Source: Gallionella sp. (GTDB lineage Bacteria > Pseudomonadota > Gammaproteobacteria > Burkholderiales > Gallionellaceae). From it: a DNA stretch of 64,000 nucleotides. The notes beneath the pieces were generated by a model that saw only the letters and a list, made by a program, of their open reading frames with translations, was not told the origin of the DNA and did no database searches. The position numbers and the translations under genes are program-made. Location: NCBI GenBank assembly GCA_028710525.1, contig JAQTTY010000001.1, positions 275,955-339,954 on the forward strand, in the 5' to 3' direction. Of the stretch, positions 50,070 through 61,136 are shown piece by piece (the first letter of the stretch is position 1; every line of letters starts with the position of its first letter).

Positions 50070-52340
50070 ATGGACAAGCAATTGCGTGAAGCAGCTCTGC
50101 AATATCACCGTCTAGCCCCAGCCGGCAAGATATCGGTCAACGCCACCAAACCCATGATCACACAACGCGACCTCGCTCTGGCTTATTCGCCGGGCGTGGC
50201 GGCCGCGTGTGAAGCCATCGTCGATGATCCGAGCGAGGCGCGTAACCTCACAGCACGCGGCAATCTGGTAGGCGTCATCACCAATGGTACTGCGGTGCTG
50301 GGCTTAGGGGCGATAGGCCCGTTGGCGGCCAAGCCGGTCATGGAAGGCAAGGGTGTGCTGTTCAAGAAGTTCGCTGGCATCGATGTGTTCGATCTAGAGA
50401 TAGAGGAACGCGACCCCGACAAGTTAGTAGACATCATCGCCTCGTTGGAACCCACCTTCGGCGGCATCAATCTGGAAGACATCAAAGCGCCCGAGTGTTT
50501 TTACATCGAGCGCAAGTTGCGCGAGCGCATGAAGATACCAGTCTTCCATGACGATCAGCACGGCACTTCCATCATCGTCGGTGCAGCACTGCTCAACGGT
50601 CTCAAGGTGGTGGGCAAGGACATCGCCAAGATCAAGTTGGTGGCATCTGGTGCGGGTGCGGCGGCGCTTGCTTGCTTGGATATGCTGGTGGGGCTGGGTG
50701 TGCGTATGGAGAATATCATCGTCACCGACATCAAGGGGGTGGTCTACACGGGCCGCACTGAAGAGATGGACGACAATAAAGTACGCTATGCGAAAGACAC
50801 CGCTGCGCGGACTTTGGGTGAAGTGATAGACGGGGCGGATGTGTTCCTTGGTTTGTCTGCTGGTGGCGTGCTCAAACAGGATATGGTGCAACGCATGGGT
50901 GAGCGTCCCATCATCTTCGCGCTGGCCAATCCCACGCCGGAGATATTGCCTGAACTAGCCAAGGCGGTGCGACCCGACGCGATACTCGCGACAGGTCGTT
51001 CCGATTATCCTAATCAGGTGAACAACGCTTTGTGCTTCCCCTATATCTTCCGAGGTGCATTGGATGTAGGTGCGCGCACCATCAATGAGGAGATGAAGCG
51101 GGCGGCGGTGCATGCCATCGCCAGCTTGGCCAAGGAGGAGCAATCGGATGAAGTGGCGCAGGCTTATGGGGACGAGAGTCTGGCCTTTGGCGCTGAGCAT
51201 CTCATCCCCAAGCCTTTCGATCCGCGCCTCATCATGCGTATCGCACCAGCTGTGGCGCAGGCGGCGATGGATACGGGAGTAGCCGAGCGACCCATAACAG
51301 ATATGGCAGTTTACCGCGAACGACTGTCCGGTTTCGTCTATCACTCCAATATGATCATGAAGCCGGTGTTTGATGCCGCTAAAAAAGCACCGAAGCGTCT
51401 GGTGTATGCGGAAGGCGAGGACCTGCGTGTGCTGCATGCGGTTCAGACCGTGGTCGATGAAAAGCTAGCACTGCCTATCCTGATCGGGCGACCCTCAGTG
51501 GTCGAGAAGCGTATCGCCAAGCACGGCTTACGCATCCGCCCTGGGGTAGATTTCGAATTGGTTAATCCGGACAGCGACCCGCGCTACCGCGATTACTACA
51601 CCGAATACCACAGGCTGGTAGAACGCAAAGGTGTAACACTGGACACTGCCAAGCGCGAGATGCGCAGGCGCAATACCTTGATCGCAGCGATGCTGGTGCG
51701 TATGGGCGATGCGGATGCGTTGCTATGCGGCACCATCTTTCAGCCCTTGATGCATCTGCTCTATATCGATCAGGTGTTGGGACACAGTCCCGGCAGTAGC
51801 GTGTATGCCGCGATGAACGTGTTGCTGTTACCCAAGCACACGCTGTTCATCTGCGATACTCATGTGAACTACGACCCCACCGCCGAGCAAGTAGCCGAGA
51901 TGACGCTGCTGGCGGCGGACGAGGTGAGACGTTTCGGTCTCATCCCTAAAGTGGCGCTGTTGTCACATTCGAACTTCGGCAGTCATGATGATGAGTCGGC
52001 ACGCAAGATGGCGCGTGCGCGTGAACTGGTGATGCGAGATGCACCTGAGTTGGAAGTAGAAGGCGAGATGCACGGCGATGCGGCACTGTCCGAAACGATG
52101 CGTAACGATGTGTTTCCCAGCTCGCTACTCAAGGGCACGGCTAATCTGCTCATCATGCCCAATCTGGATGCCGCCAACATCGCCTACAATCTGCTCAAGA
52201 TGACGGCGGGTGACGGCGTGACGATAGGCTCGATCTTATTGGGCGCGAATAAGTCGGCACATATCCTGACGACGAGCACGACGGTACGACGTATCGTTAA
52301 TATGAGTGCGCTGGCAGTTGCCGGCGTGAAGACACACTAA
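50070..52340 (+). CDS. maeB: NADP-dependent malic enzyme with phosphotransacetylase domain
   Basis: [17 protein letters not shown]-terminal PTA-like [21 protein letters not shown]. Confidence 0.95.
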   Translation: MDKQLREAALQYHRLAPAGKISVNATKPMITQRDLALAYSPGVAAACEAIVDDPSEARNLTARGNLVGVITNGTAVLGLGAIGPLAAKPVMEGKGVLFKKFAGIDVFDLEIEERDPDKLVDIIASLEPTFGGINLEDIKAPECFYIERKLRERMKIPVFHDDQHGTSIIVGAALLNGLKVVGKDIAKIKLVASGAGAAALACLDMLVGLGVRMENIIVTDIKGVVYTGRTEEMDDNKVRYAKDTAARTLGEVIDGADVFLGLSAGGVLKQDMVQRMGERPIIFALANPTPEILPELAKAVRPDAILATGRSDYPNQVNNALCFPYIFRGALDVGARTINEEMKRAAVHAIASLAKEEQSDEVAQAYGDESLAFGAEHLIPKPFDPRLIMRIAPAVAQAAMDTGVAERPITDMAVYRERLSGFVYHSNMIMKPVFDAAKKAPKRLVYAEGEDLRVLHAVQTVVDEKLALPILIGRPSVVEKRIAKHGLRIRPGVDFELVNPDSDPRYRDYYTEYHRLVERKGVTLDTAKREMRRRNTLIAAMLVRMGDADALLCGTIFQPLMHLLYIDQVLGHSPGSSVYAAMNVLLLPKHTLFICDTHVNYDPTAEQVAEMTLLAADEVRRFGLIPKVALLSHSNFGSHDDESARKMARARELVMRDAPELEVEGEMHGDAALSETMRNDVFPSSLLKGTANLLIMPNLDAANIAYNLLKMTAGDGVTIGSILLGANKSAHILTTSTTVRRIVNMSALAVAGVKTH

Positions 52341-52345
52341 GGAAA

Positions 52346-52576
52346 ATGATGAACAAGAACGAAATAGGTCTGTTGGGTGAACAAGTAGAGATGTTGATGG
52401 CGGAACGCGCCAACATGCTCAAGGTGGTGGGTGCAGCGGCAGTGTTTATCGCGCACAGCGATCCCGAGAGCATGAGCAGTGAGGCTATGAATGCTGCAGA
52501 TAGCTTATCCGAAGCACTCAATCAGCTGACTGAAGAGACCTTGCAAGACGCATTGAACTCGGTACGCGAGATATAA
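52346..52576 (+). CDS. Hypothetical protein
   Basis: 76-aa ORF between maeB and patatin, same strand. Confidence 0.5.
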   Translation: MMNKNEIGLLGEQVEMLMAERANMLKVVGAAAVFIAHSDPESMSSEAMNAADSLSEALNQLTEETLQDALNSVREI

Positions 52577-52589
52577 ATAGGAGAAGCGG

Positions 52590-53750
52590 ATGAAACATCG
52601 CTTGGGCTTGGTCCTTACTGGAGGTGGCGCTCGTGCCGCCTATCAGGTAGGTGTGCTCAAGGCCATCGCTGAATCCATGCCGCGCCGCGCGCACAATCCC
52701 TTCCCCATCATCTGCGGTACTTCAGCAGGCGCGCTCAATGCCACTGCATTGGCAGTGAACGCGGGCAGCTTCCGCAAAGGTGTGCAATATCTGCACAACA
52801 TCTGGCGCAACTTCCACGCTGATCAGGTGTATCGCACCGATGTCATCGGAGTGTTCAACAATAGTGTGTTGTGGCTGTCTGGACTGTTCATGGGAAGCTT
52901 GGGTTTCCGCATGCCTAGACAGATATCGCTGCTGGACAATTCGCCGCTGGTGGAGTTATTGGATGAGGCGCTGCCCTGCGAGAAGATACAAGACAGCATA
53001 GATTCGGGTCTGCTGTACGCACTTAGCGTCACTGCGTCTGGATACGGTTCTGGGCAGTCCGTGACCTTCTATCAGGGTGTGAAAGAGATACCGCCCTGGA
53101 AGCGCACACGCCGTGTTGGTGTGCCGACTATGATCAAGCTGGAGCATCTGTTGGCGTCTTCGGCTATTCCTTTTATCTTCCCTGCAGTGTTGGTAAACCG
53201 AGAATATTTTGGCGACGGTTCCATGCGCCAGATAGCGCCGGTCAGCTCCGCCTTGCATCTGGGAGCGACGCGCATACTGGTAATAGGTGTGAGCCATGCG
53301 GACGATTATGATCCGGTCAGTCGTGAGCATATCGGCGGTTATCCAAGCTTGGCGCATATCGCTGGACATGCTTTGAATAGCATCTTCCTCGATAGTATGG
53401 AAATCGATTTGGAACGGGTGCAGCAGATCAACAAGCTGGTGATGAGTATGCCGGAAGAAACACGTGAGCAGACGCAGTTCCGAAATGTCGATGTGTTGTC
53501 TATTGCGCCCAGTCTTTCCATAGAGAAGATCGCCGAGAAATATGCCAAGAATCTACCTTGGACCATCAGAGTGTTGTTGCGGCTGGTTGGTGTGCGCCAA
53601 CATAGTGGTACCTCTTTGGTCAGTTACCTGCTCTCTGAAAAGAAGTTCTGCAATGCGCTGATCGAGCTGGGCTACAAGGATGCGCTTGCCAGAAAGGAGG
53701 AGATACTTGCCTTCTTGGATCTCGATACCGTACCGGAGTCGCGGGCATGA
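52590..53750 (+). CDS. Patatin-like phospholipase
   Basis: GLVLTGGGARAAYQVGVLKAI, GTSAGALNA, DGSMRQ. Confidence 0.92.
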   Translation: MKHRLGLVLTGGGARAAYQVGVLKAIAESMPRRAHNPFPIICGTSAGALNATALAVNAGSFRKGVQYLHNIWRNFHADQVYRTDVIGVFNNSVLWLSGLFMGSLGFRMPRQISLLDNSPLVELLDEALPCEKIQDSIDSGLLYALSVTASGYGSGQSVTFYQGVKEIPPWKRTRRVGVPTMIKLEHLLASSAIPFIFPAVLVNREYFGDGSMRQIAPVSSALHLGATRILVIGVSHADDYDPVSREHIGGYPSLAHIAGHALNSIFLDSMEIDLERVQQINKLVMSMPEETREQTQFRNVDVLSIAPSLSIEKIAEKYAKNLPWTIRVLLRLVGVRQHSGTSLVSYLLSEKKFCNALIELGYKDALARKEEILAFLDLDTVPESRA

Positions 53751-54724
53751 GTGGCACATTGGAACTGCGCGCTTGGGATATCCTCAAGCTGTTGTCGAAT
53801 GGCGGTTTCCATTCCGGTGAGACGATGGCGCAGCATCTGCAGGTATCGCGTGCCACGGTGCACAATGACCTGATCGAGATCGAGGCGGCGGGTATCGCGG
53901 TGCAGCGTATCCACGGTAAAGGTTATCGACTCACCCAGCCTTGGCAGCCTCTAGACGAGCACGCGATACACATCGCCTTAGCGGATGTTGCAGTGCGCTT
54001 CGATGTGCAGGTGCAAGGCCAAGCCACTTCGTCCAATGCATTGTTGTTACAGCGCGCCGCACAGGGTGCGCCCAGCGGCTCGGTGTTGGCAGTGGAGCTA
54101 CAGACTGCCGGTAGGGGGCGGTTGGGCCGTATCTGGCATTCGAGTCTTGGCAATGCGCTGACTTTTTCTGTGCTGTGGCGTTTCGACTGCGGTTTGAATG
54201 CTTTATCGGGCTTGAGTCTGGCAGTGGGATTGGCTATCGTGCGCGCCCTGCAGCGTGTAGGTTTGCCGAATGCAGGGCTGAAATGGCCTAATGATGTGAT
54301 GGCCAGTGGCGCTAAGTTGGGCGGGGTGTTGCTGGAAGCACAGGGCGATATGTTGGGCCCGTGCGCGGTAGTGATAGGCATAGGCTTGAATTGCAGTCTG
54401 CCCCTGCATCTGGAGCAGCGCATAGATCAGTCGGCGACGGCGCTGGATCAGTTGGTCGACGAGATGCCCTCACGCAACGACTTACTGGCCGCACTGCTGC
54501 AGGAGTTGGTAAAGGTACTAGACGAATTTTCTCAGCAAGGTTTTGCAGGGATGGCGGGAGACTGGCAACGCCATCATGTTCGCCAAGATGAGCACATCAC
54601 GCTGAATATGCCAGATGGCAGCAAGGTTCAAGGTATGGCTAAAGGAGTGAATGGTCGCGGTGAGTTGTTGCTAGAGACCGCAGGTGGATTGCAGACGTTC
54701 AACTCGGGAGAGGTGGGACTGTGA
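53747..54724 (+). CDS. birA: Biotin--[acetyl-CoA-carboxylase] ligase/repressor
   Basis: N-terminal HTH; QTAGRGRLGRIWHS; LKWPNDV. Confidence 0.94.
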   Translation: MSGTLELRAWDILKLLSNGGFHSGETMAQHLQVSRATVHNDLIEIEAAGIAVQRIHGKGYRLTQPWQPLDEHAIHIALADVAVRFDVQVQGQATSSNALLLQRAAQGAPSGSVLAVELQTAGRGRLGRIWHSSLGNALTFSVLWRFDCGLNALSGLSLAVGLAIVRALQRVGLPNAGLKWPNDVMASGAKLGGVLLEAQGDMLGPCAVVIGIGLNCSLPLHLEQRIDQSATALDQLVDEMPSRNDLLAALLQELVKVLDEFSQQGFAGMAGDWQRHHVRQDEHITLNMPDGSKVQGMAKGVNGRGELLLETAGGLQTFNSGEVGL

Positions 54725-55449
54725 TGAAACTGATGATAGATGCTGGTAACACACTAATCAAATCTGCCGTGCTGGCTGGGGATGAGTGGCTGCACCTGAC
54801 GCCGGTGCCAACTGCCGAGGCCGACACCATGACAGCACGGGTCGCGCACATCCCCGAGGTGAGCGAGGTATGGGTGAGTAATGTGGCGGGTGACGAGGTT
54901 GCGGCTCACCTCGCTGCCGCATGCAAGTCGCGCGGCTGGACCATGTACCTCATCGGCAGTAAGAAACAGCAGTGTGGAGTGAGCAATGCTTACAAGGTCG
55001 TCGAGCGTTTGGGGAGCGACCGTTGGGCCAGTCTGATCGCAGCATGGCAGATGAACAAAGCCCCCACCTTGGTCGTGACCTGCGGGACGGCGACCACCAT
55101 AGATGCCTTGTCGGGACAGGGAGAGTTCTTGGGCGGCTTGATACTGCCCGGTCTGGCGCTGATGCAGAGCAGCCTGATCGATGCGACTGCCAAACTGATA
55201 CATGACGCGGGTCGTTACGCTGAGTTTCCAGTCAATACGGCTGACGCGATCTGGAGTGGAGCGCTGCAAGCGACTTGCGGTGCGATACAAAGACAGTACG
55301 CTTTGTTGAATGACGCCAATGCACAGATATTGTTGAGCGGCGGCGCTGCCCAGGAGTTACAAGAATTGTTGGGAATACCAGCGCAGACAGTGCGCAATCT
55401 GGTATTGCAAGGACTAGGATATATCGCTCGGGAGGCAAGTAAGTCATGA
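54721..55449 (+). CDS. coaX: Type III pantothenate kinase
   Basis: MIDAGNTLIKSAV; GSDRWASLIAAW; TCGTATTIDAL; GGLILPGL. Confidence 0.95.
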   Translation: MMKLMIDAGNTLIKSAVLAGDEWLHLTPVPTAEADTMTARVAHIPEVSEVWVSNVAGDEVAAHLAAACKSRGWTMYLIGSKKQQCGVSNAYKVVERLGSDRWASLIAAWQMNKAPTLVVTCGTATTIDALSGQGEFLGGLILPGLALMQSSLIDATAKLIHDAGRYAEFPVNTADAIWSGALQATCGAIQRQYALLNDANAQILLSGGAAQELQELLGIPAQTVRNLVLQGLGYIAREASKS

Positions 55450-56120
55450 AGGTTTGGTTTTGGATAGTGTTGTTGGCAAATGTGCTGTTGTTCGGCGTGA
55501 TGTATTCCGGCGTATTGGATGACCACTCGGCCGTGCTTGCGCAAGCGCCGTTGAATGAGCAGAAGATAGAGGTATTGAGTGGGGCGGATGTTGTGCAAGC
55601 CAGTCCGGATGCCGTTGCTCCTGTAGTTACACCCGCTGTGACTGCGACATCTGTAGCTACGTCGTGTTTAGAGTGGAGTGATTTCTCCGGAACTGATTTG
55701 AAGCGTGCTAATGAAGTGCTTGCGTCCCTGAGGTTAGGGAGCAAACTCTCGCAGCGAGAGATCGAATACAACATAGGCTACTGGGTCTATATCCCGCCTT
55801 TGAAGGATAAGGCCAGCATCACGCAGAAGATCGCGCAATTAAAGGCGCGCGGCGTGGAAGAGTATTTCGTGTTGCAAGAGGCGGGCGAGTGGCAGCATGC
55901 CATATCACTAGGTGTATTCAAGTCAGCGGATGCTGCACAGAAATTCCTCGAGAGTTTGGCAGCCAAGGACGTGCGCAGTGCCAAGATAGGAGAGCGCGCC
56001 AGCAAGCTTAAGGCGACGGTGTTTGTGTTCAACGGTGTGGATAGCGCAATCGTGGATAAGCTCAATGAGCTGAAGAAGGACTTTCCTGCCGCCGATCTGA
56101 AGAAGTTGGCATGTCGCTAA
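55446..56120 (+). CDS. SPOR-domain protein
   Basis: N-terminal TM; YWVYIPPLKDKASITQKIAQLKARGVEEYFVLQ...ISLGVFKSADAAQKFLESL. Confidence 0.75.
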   Translation: MKVWFWIVLLANVLLFGVMYSGVLDDHSAVLAQAPLNEQKIEVLSGADVVQASPDAVAPVVTPAVTATSVATSCLEWSDFSGTDLKRANEVLASLRLGSKLSQREIEYNIGYWVYIPPLKDKASITQKIAQLKARGVEEYFVLQEAGEWQHAISLGVFKSADAAQKFLESLAAKDVRSAKIGERASKLKATVFVFNGVDSAIVDKLNELKKDFPAADLKKLACR

Positions 56121-56157
56121 TCTTCTCTCTCGTAACATTGGTATCTGGCTAAGCGAT

Positions 56158-56703
56158 ATGAGCCGATATTCGAATCCCGCACTGGCGTTCGAATGCGATA
56201 TTCCGCAAGGTTGGACTTCCTTACCCGCCCCATGGGCACGCAAGCTAAAGCTGAGTGCCTCGGCAAGTTCGGAGAAGGTCGCGGTACTGCTGCACGACAA
56301 TCACGACAGCCCGTTTCTGAGTCTTTATCCTGTTGACTACAACGCCAACGAATCCATCCCCATGATGCAATGCACAGTACGACCAACTGCCATCGTCGAA
56401 GAGATGGGAGGGATGGAGGCATTGCTAGACCGTGTGTCGACCGAGATGGAGCAGGCCTATCCCGACTACCAGCTATTGCAACGCGATGACACCTGTCTGG
56501 TCGCGGGGGTGGTGGGCGCTTATATGAAGGCGGCTATGTCGGTTTTGAATGATGCGCACACGCAGTACGCATGTGTATCAGAGATATATCTGTTGGAGAC
56601 TGAGCGACACTGTTTCATCCTAGGACTCAGTGGTCCAGCAGATGAAGGCAAGCGTCCCGTAGCAGATTTTCACGACATCATCCGATCTATCCGCATCGTA
56701 TGA
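56158..56703 (+). CDS. Hypothetical protein
   Basis: 181-aa ORF, PsbP/DcrB-like layout. Confidence 0.55.
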   Translation: MSRYSNPALAFECDIPQGWTSLPAPWARKLKLSASASSEKVAVLLHDNHDSPFLSLYPVDYNANESIPMMQCTVRPTAIVEEMGGMEALLDRVSTEMEQAYPDYQLLQRDDTCLVAGVVGAYMKAAMSVLNDAHTQYACVSEIYLLETERHCFILGLSGPADEGKRPVADFHDIIRSIRIV

Positions 56704-56904
56704 GTCGTCACAGACCTTGCCCAGAGTAATCATTGCTCTGGCAGCTAGCGCATGGCAGTGTTTCCTGCGAGTAGCGCAATCAAGTGTTGAGACTGCTGCT
56801 GAACTTAGATCCTTTTCAGGAAGATTCGGCGACAGAAGTCAGTCAGTTGAATTTCAGTCCACATCAAAGTGTGGTGAAGGCCATACGCGCAGAAACTAGG
56901 GACG

Positions 56905-56932
56905 TAAAAAAACCCGCCGGAGCGGGCTTTTT
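56905..56932 (-). terminator. Terminator of rpmB-rpmG
   Basis: Minus strand GCCCGCTCCGGCGGGTTTTTTT. Confidence 0.8.
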
Positions 56933-56950
56933 AGTGTCTGAAACGGCTGA

Positions 56951-57109
56951 TTACTTTAGCTTGGTTTCTTTGTACATGACGTGTTTGCGTGCCTTAGGAT
57001 CGAATTTCTTCATCTCCAGTTTTTCAGGCGTAGTGCGCTTGTTCTTAGTCGTGGTGTAAAAGTGACCAGTTCCTGCGCTTGATTCCAGTTTGATTTTTTC
57101 GCGTGCCAT
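56951..57109 (-). CDS. rpmG: 50S ribosomal protein L33
   Basis: [52 protein letters not shown] (not in ORF track). Confidence 0.97.
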   Translation of the reverse strand: MAREKIKLESSAGTGHFYTTTKNKRTTPEKLEMKKFDPKARKHVMYKETKLK

Positions 57110-57120
57110 TTTCTATCTCC

Positions 57121-57357
57121 TTAGATGCTCTCGCCACGGGCGCGCATATCGGTCAACACTGAATCGATACCATTCTTATCGATGGTACGCAGTGCGGCAT
57201 TGGTCAGACGCAAGCTGACCCAACGATTTTCGCTCTCAACCCAAAAACGACGACGTTGCAGATTAGGCAAGAAGCGACGCTTGGTTTTATTGTTTGCATG
57301 GGAAATATTGTTCCCGCTCATCGGGCCTTTACCCGTAACTTGACAGACACGTGCCAT
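57121..57357 (-). CDS. rpmB: 50S ribosomal protein L28
   Basis: [34 protein letters not shown]. Confidence 0.97.
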   Translation of the reverse strand: MARVCQVTGKGPMSGNNISHANNKTKRRFLPNLQRRRFWVESENRWVSLRLTNAALRTIDKNGIDSVLTDMRARGESI

Positions 57358-57459
57358 GGTTCTACTCCAACCGATTTTCAAAAGAGCGTGGATTCTACCG
57401 AATACATCCCAAACATACAACACGAATTTTGAAAATTCGCGAGAATCTGCGTGAGTAGC

Positions 57460-58707
57460 TCAAGGGACAAGGCTTTCGCCTGCAATCAAGTGCTGGAAAG
57501 TCTCGCGGGCACGGACCAGATAGGCTTTGTCGCCATCCACCATGACTTCGGCTGCGCGACCGCGGGTGTTGTAGTTAGAGCTCATGCTCATGCCGTAAGC
57601 ACCTGCCGAATACACCGCCAGCAAGGATTGCGGGGCGATGGCCAGTTTGCGGTCATGGCCGATGAAGTCGCCGGTCTCGCAGATTGGGCCGACGATCTCG
57701 AAGTTTTGGGCGGGATGGTCTTCCAACACCACGGGCTGGATGTTGTGATAGGCATCATATAGAGCGGGACGCATCAGGTCGTTCATAGCTGCATCGACGA
57801 TGGCGAAGTTCTTTTCCTCGCCATGTTTAAGAAACTCGACACGGGTCAACAACATGCCGGCATTACCTACCAGCACTCGGCCTGGTTCCAGTATCAGCTT
57901 CTGGGTACGTCCTGCGAGTGCCTGCAGCAAGGCAGCGATATAGTCGGGAATGGCTGGCGGGGTCTCGTCGTCATAACGTATGCCTAAGCCGCCACCGAGA
58001 TCCAGATGCTCTAGATGGATGCCCTCGGCCGCTAAGGCATCGACCAGTACCAATACTTTTTCTACTGCGGCGATGAAGGGGCTGGTCTCGGTCAGTTGCG
58101 AGCCGATATGGCAATCCATACCGGTGATGTGCAGGTTGCTATAACCCTTCGCCTTGCGGTAGAGCGCGATGGCCTCGGTATAGGCCACGCCGAACTTATT
58201 CTGTTTGAGACCGGTAGAAATATAAGGATGGGTCTTGGCGTCCACGTCCGGATTGACGCGCAAGCTGATAGCGGCGACCTTGCCCAGCTCGGCCGCGACT
58301 GCATTGAGCCTGTCCAACTCGGGAGCAGACTCTACGTTGAAGCACAAGATGTCGGCCTGCAAAGCCATACGCATTTCTTCCGCGGTCTTGCCCACACCTG
58401 AGAACACTACTTTGCGTGCGTCACCACCCGCAGCCAGAACGCGCTGTAGCTCACCGCCAGAAACGATGTCGAAGCCCGCACCCAATCGGGCGAACACATT
58501 CAGTACAGCTAAGTTGGAATTGGATTTCACCGCAAAGCAGATCAGGTGTTCGCGGCCCTGCAACGCGCGGCTGAATTGCTGGTAGCCATCGGTCAGCGCG
58601 GCACGTGAGTAGACGTAGCAGGGTGTACCAAATTGGGCGGCGATATCTGTCAGTGCTACGCGCTCGGCGTGCAAACGGGAATCTTGGTAATGGAAATGGG
58701 CGGACAT
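57460..58707 (-). CDS. lysA: Diaminopimelate decarboxylase
   Basis: CFAVKSNSNLAVLNVFARLGAGFDIVSGGEL; DCHIGSQ; SAGAYGMSMSSNYNTR. Confidence 0.96.
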   Translation of the reverse strand: MSAHFHYQDSRLHAERVALTDIAAQFGTPCYVYSRAALTDGYQQFSRALQGREHLICFAVKSNSNLAVLNVFARLGAGFDIVSGGELQRVLAAGGDARKVVFSGVGKTAEEMRMALQADILCFNVESAPELDRLNAVAAELGKVAAISLRVNPDVDAKTHPYISTGLKQNKFGVAYTEAIALYRKAKGYSNLHITGMDCHIGSQLTETSPFIAAVEKVLVLVDALAAEGIHLEHLDLGGGLGIRYDDETPPAIPDYIAALLQALAGRTQKLILEPGRVLVGNAGMLLTRVEFLKHGEEKNFAIVDAAMNDLMRPALYDAYHNIQPVVLEDHPAQNFEIVGPICETGDFIGHDRKLAIAPQSLLAVYSAGAYGMSMSSNYNTRGRAAEVMVDGDKAYLVRARETFQHLIAGESLVP

Positions 58708-58715
58708 GATTTTTT

Positions 58716-58862
58716 CTATTGGTTGGTTGGGGTGGCGGGAACGGCCGATGCTGTAGGGAGGGCATGCGGTGTCAGCGTGAGCGGACCTTTTCTGCCACAG
58801 CCTTGCGATAGCAAAGCCAATACCACGATAATGCACAGACGTGACTGCATAGTTGCACCCAT
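58716..58862 (-). CDS. lptM: LptM-like small lipoprotein
   Basis: MGATMQSRLCIIVVLALLSQGCGRKGPLTLTPHALPTASAVPATPTNQ; lipobox then GCGRKGPL, upstream of lysA (not in ORF track). Confidence 0.9.
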   Translation of the reverse strand: MGATMQSRLCIIVVLALLSQGCGRKGPLTLTPHALPTASAVPATPTNQ

Positions 58863-58886
58863 GAATTGTAAAGAGGCGGATTATAG

Positions 58887-59198
58887 ATGACTGAGAGTGA
58901 ATTCAACCAACTTGCGGATGCGGCCCTAGCGCGCATCGAGACCGCAGTGGACGACTGTGGCGGCGATGCAGAGTGCAACCGTAGCGGCAATGTGCTGGAA
59001 GTCGAGTTCGACAATGGTCAGAAGATCATCATCAACCGTCACGACGTCAATCAGGAGATATGGGTGGCGGCTAAGTCAGGTGGCTTCCACTACGCTTGGC
59101 AAGACGGCATCTGGCATAGCCGCCGTGACAATGGTGAGCTATATAGCAAACTGATCGAGTTGTTCGCTGATCAAGGTGAACAGCTGAGCTTGGACTAG
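58887..59198 (+). CDS. cyaY: Iron donor protein CyaY (frataxin)
   Basis: MTESEFNQLADAALARIETAVDD; INRHDVNQEIWVAAKSGGFHYAW. Confidence 0.95.
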   Translation: MTESEFNQLADAALARIETAVDDCGGDAECNRSGNVLEVEFDNGQKIIINRHDVNQEIWVAAKSGGFHYAWQDGIWHSRRDNGELYSKLIELFADQGEQLSLD

Positions 59199-59216
59199 TG
59201 AGAAAAGCTCACCAGT

Positions 59217-61130
59217 CTAATCAGTCCCAAACCATTTTTTGCGTAGGTTCTTGAGCTTGATCATCAAGCCCGAGCTAGGCCCAGATGTGTGGGTCAAGGT
59301 GGGCGGATCGACACGCACCATCTTGGTCAGATTGGGCGTGACTTTGTAGGTTAGGTAGCGTTGCAATGCGGCATGCAACTGGCTCTTGAGCAGTCCCACA
59401 CTCAAAGGACGACTCAGGATACGGAACACCTGGGCCTGATTGATCATATTGATCACGGTCTCGGAATCCGCCGCCTTAGTCACCACTACTGCCAAAATCT
59501 GCGGATTTTCCTGTTTCAGTAGCTTGAGCAAAGAAGTCAGTTTGGCCTCGCCAGCCTCTACATCCGCTAGCACCACCGCTACCTCATGCTGATGCAACAG
59601 TTCGAGTGCACTGTCGGTGTCGGCCGCGTAGTAGACCGGACATAGTCCGCCTATCAGTTCGCGCGCCACGCGGAAGATCTCCTCGTCGTTGTCGATGACC
59701 AATATTCCTGCTGACATCTTGTCAGGCAGACCCACTGGGTCGCTCTTAGTGTCGGCGAGCTCTAATGCGATGGTCACGGCTTCTGAGACCAAGGTCTGTA
59801 AAGCTTGATCGTCCCAGGGCTTGTTGATGAAGCGATACACCTCGCCGTCGTTGATGGAACCGACGATGGAAGCAAGGTCGGAATAGCCAGTAAGTAGGAT
59901 ACGCACGCTACGCGGCGATATTTCGCGCGACTGACGTAACAGATCCACCCCCAACATGATGGGCATGCGTTGGTCGCTGATGATCACGTGCATCTGGTAT
60001 CTACGAAGGAAATCCAATGCCTTGTTGCCGTCGGTCGTGACGAACACATGATAGCGTTGGCGGAACATGGATTTGAGCGCGCTCAAGATACGTTCATCAT
60101 CGTCTACTACTAGGATACGTGCCTTACGTATGCTGGTGTCTAGGCTGATAGGGCTTTCGGTAAGGGTGAGCGGCTCGCCTTGTATGACGCTGGACTGGGT
60201 TGCATCCGCGTTGAGCATACGGGCGAAATTGAGCATGGAATTACCTTCGCCGTTCGCGCTCTTGTTCTGAGTGATAGGGCCGGGCGTGCGCGGAGATTCC
60301 TTGTGCAAAGAGGCTCGTATCGCCTCACTGAACGCATCGGAGAATTGGCGGGCACTCTGGTAGCGCTGCTCCTTCTTCTTCGATAGGGCTTTGTGTATCA
60401 CGGCATCTATCAGCGGTGACAGATTTTCATTCAGCTCGGTGGGCTTGGGCGGATCCACATTCATCACTTGCTGCATCACCGTTGCCATATTGCCGTTGAA
60501 TGGACGCTTGCCAGTAAGGAGTTCATAGGCGATAACGGCGATTGCAAATAGGTCGGTAAGGCTGTCTATGTCTATGCCGAGAAACTGTTCCGGTGACATG
60601 TAATGGGGAGTGCCCAACATATCGCCAACTTGCGTGAGGGTGGAAGATTCGACGTGCGCGATGCCGAAGTCGTTGATTTTGATACGCCCATCTTTATTGA
60701 TCAGGATATTGGATGGTTTGAGGTCGCGATGTATCACCTTTTGGCTGTGCGCATACCCTATACCATCGAGCAGTTGCACGATGATCTGGCCTACCTCATG
60801 GATATCGTAACGGTCGCCCTCGGCGATGTGATGGGCAAGGGTCTTACCGTTGACCAACTCCATGACGATGTAAGCACCTTGGTCGTTTTCGAGATAATCG
60901 TAGATCTGCACGATACCAGGATGAACCAAACGCCCGACTGCTTTAGCTTCCTGACGGAAACGGTTCAATACACCCTCCAGCTCATCGCCTCGGTGCAGTT
61001 TTTTGTTGATGGACTTAATCGCGACGCCGCGCGCAATAGCTGGGTCCCAGCCTTTAAGGACCACGCCCATGCCGCCAGTGCCGAGCTCGCCCTGAATCTC
61101 GTATTTGCCTATGGTTTTAGGATGTTCCAT
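59217..61130 (-). CDS. Ser/Thr protein kinase fused to two receiver-like domains
   Basis: Hanks motifs GTGGMGVVLKGWD, VIHRDLKPSNILI; then ILVVDDDERILSALKSMF and ILVIDNDEEIFRVAREL. Confidence 0.9.
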   Translation of the reverse strand: MEHPKTIGKYEIQGELGTGGMGVVLKGWDPAIARGVAIKSINKKLHRGDELEGVLNRFRQEAKAVGRLVHPGIVQIYDYLENDQGAYIVMELVNGKTLAHHIAEGDRYDIHEVGQIIVQLLDGIGYAHSQKVIHRDLKPSNILINKDGRIKINDFGIAHVESSTLTQVGDMLGTPHYMSPEQFLGIDIDSLTDLFAIAVIAYELLTGKRPFNGNMATVMQQVMNVDPPKPTELNENLSPLIDAVIHKALSKKKEQRYQSARQFSDAFSEAIRASLHKESPRTPGPITQNKSANGEGNSMLNFARMLNADATQSSVIQGEPLTLTESPISLDTSIRKARILVVDDDERILSALKSMFRQRYHVFVTTDGNKALDFLRRYQMHVIISDQRMPIMLGVDLLRQSREISPRSVRILLTGYSDLASIVGSINDGEVYRFINKPWDDQALQTLVSEAVTIALELADTKSDPVGLPDKMSAGILVIDNDEEIFRVARELIGGLCPVYYAADTDSALELLHQHEVAVVLADVEAGEAKLTSLLKLLKQENPQILAVVVTKAADSETVINMINQAQVFRILSRPLSVGLLKSQLHAALQRYLTYKVTPNLTKMVRVDPPTLTHTSGPSSGLMIKLKNLRKKWFGTD

Positions 61131-61136
61131 AAGTTC

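Noticed and set aside
56717-57059. Plus-strand ORFs before and over rpmG
   Set aside because: Overlap a terminator and the antisense of rpmG; no protein-like features.
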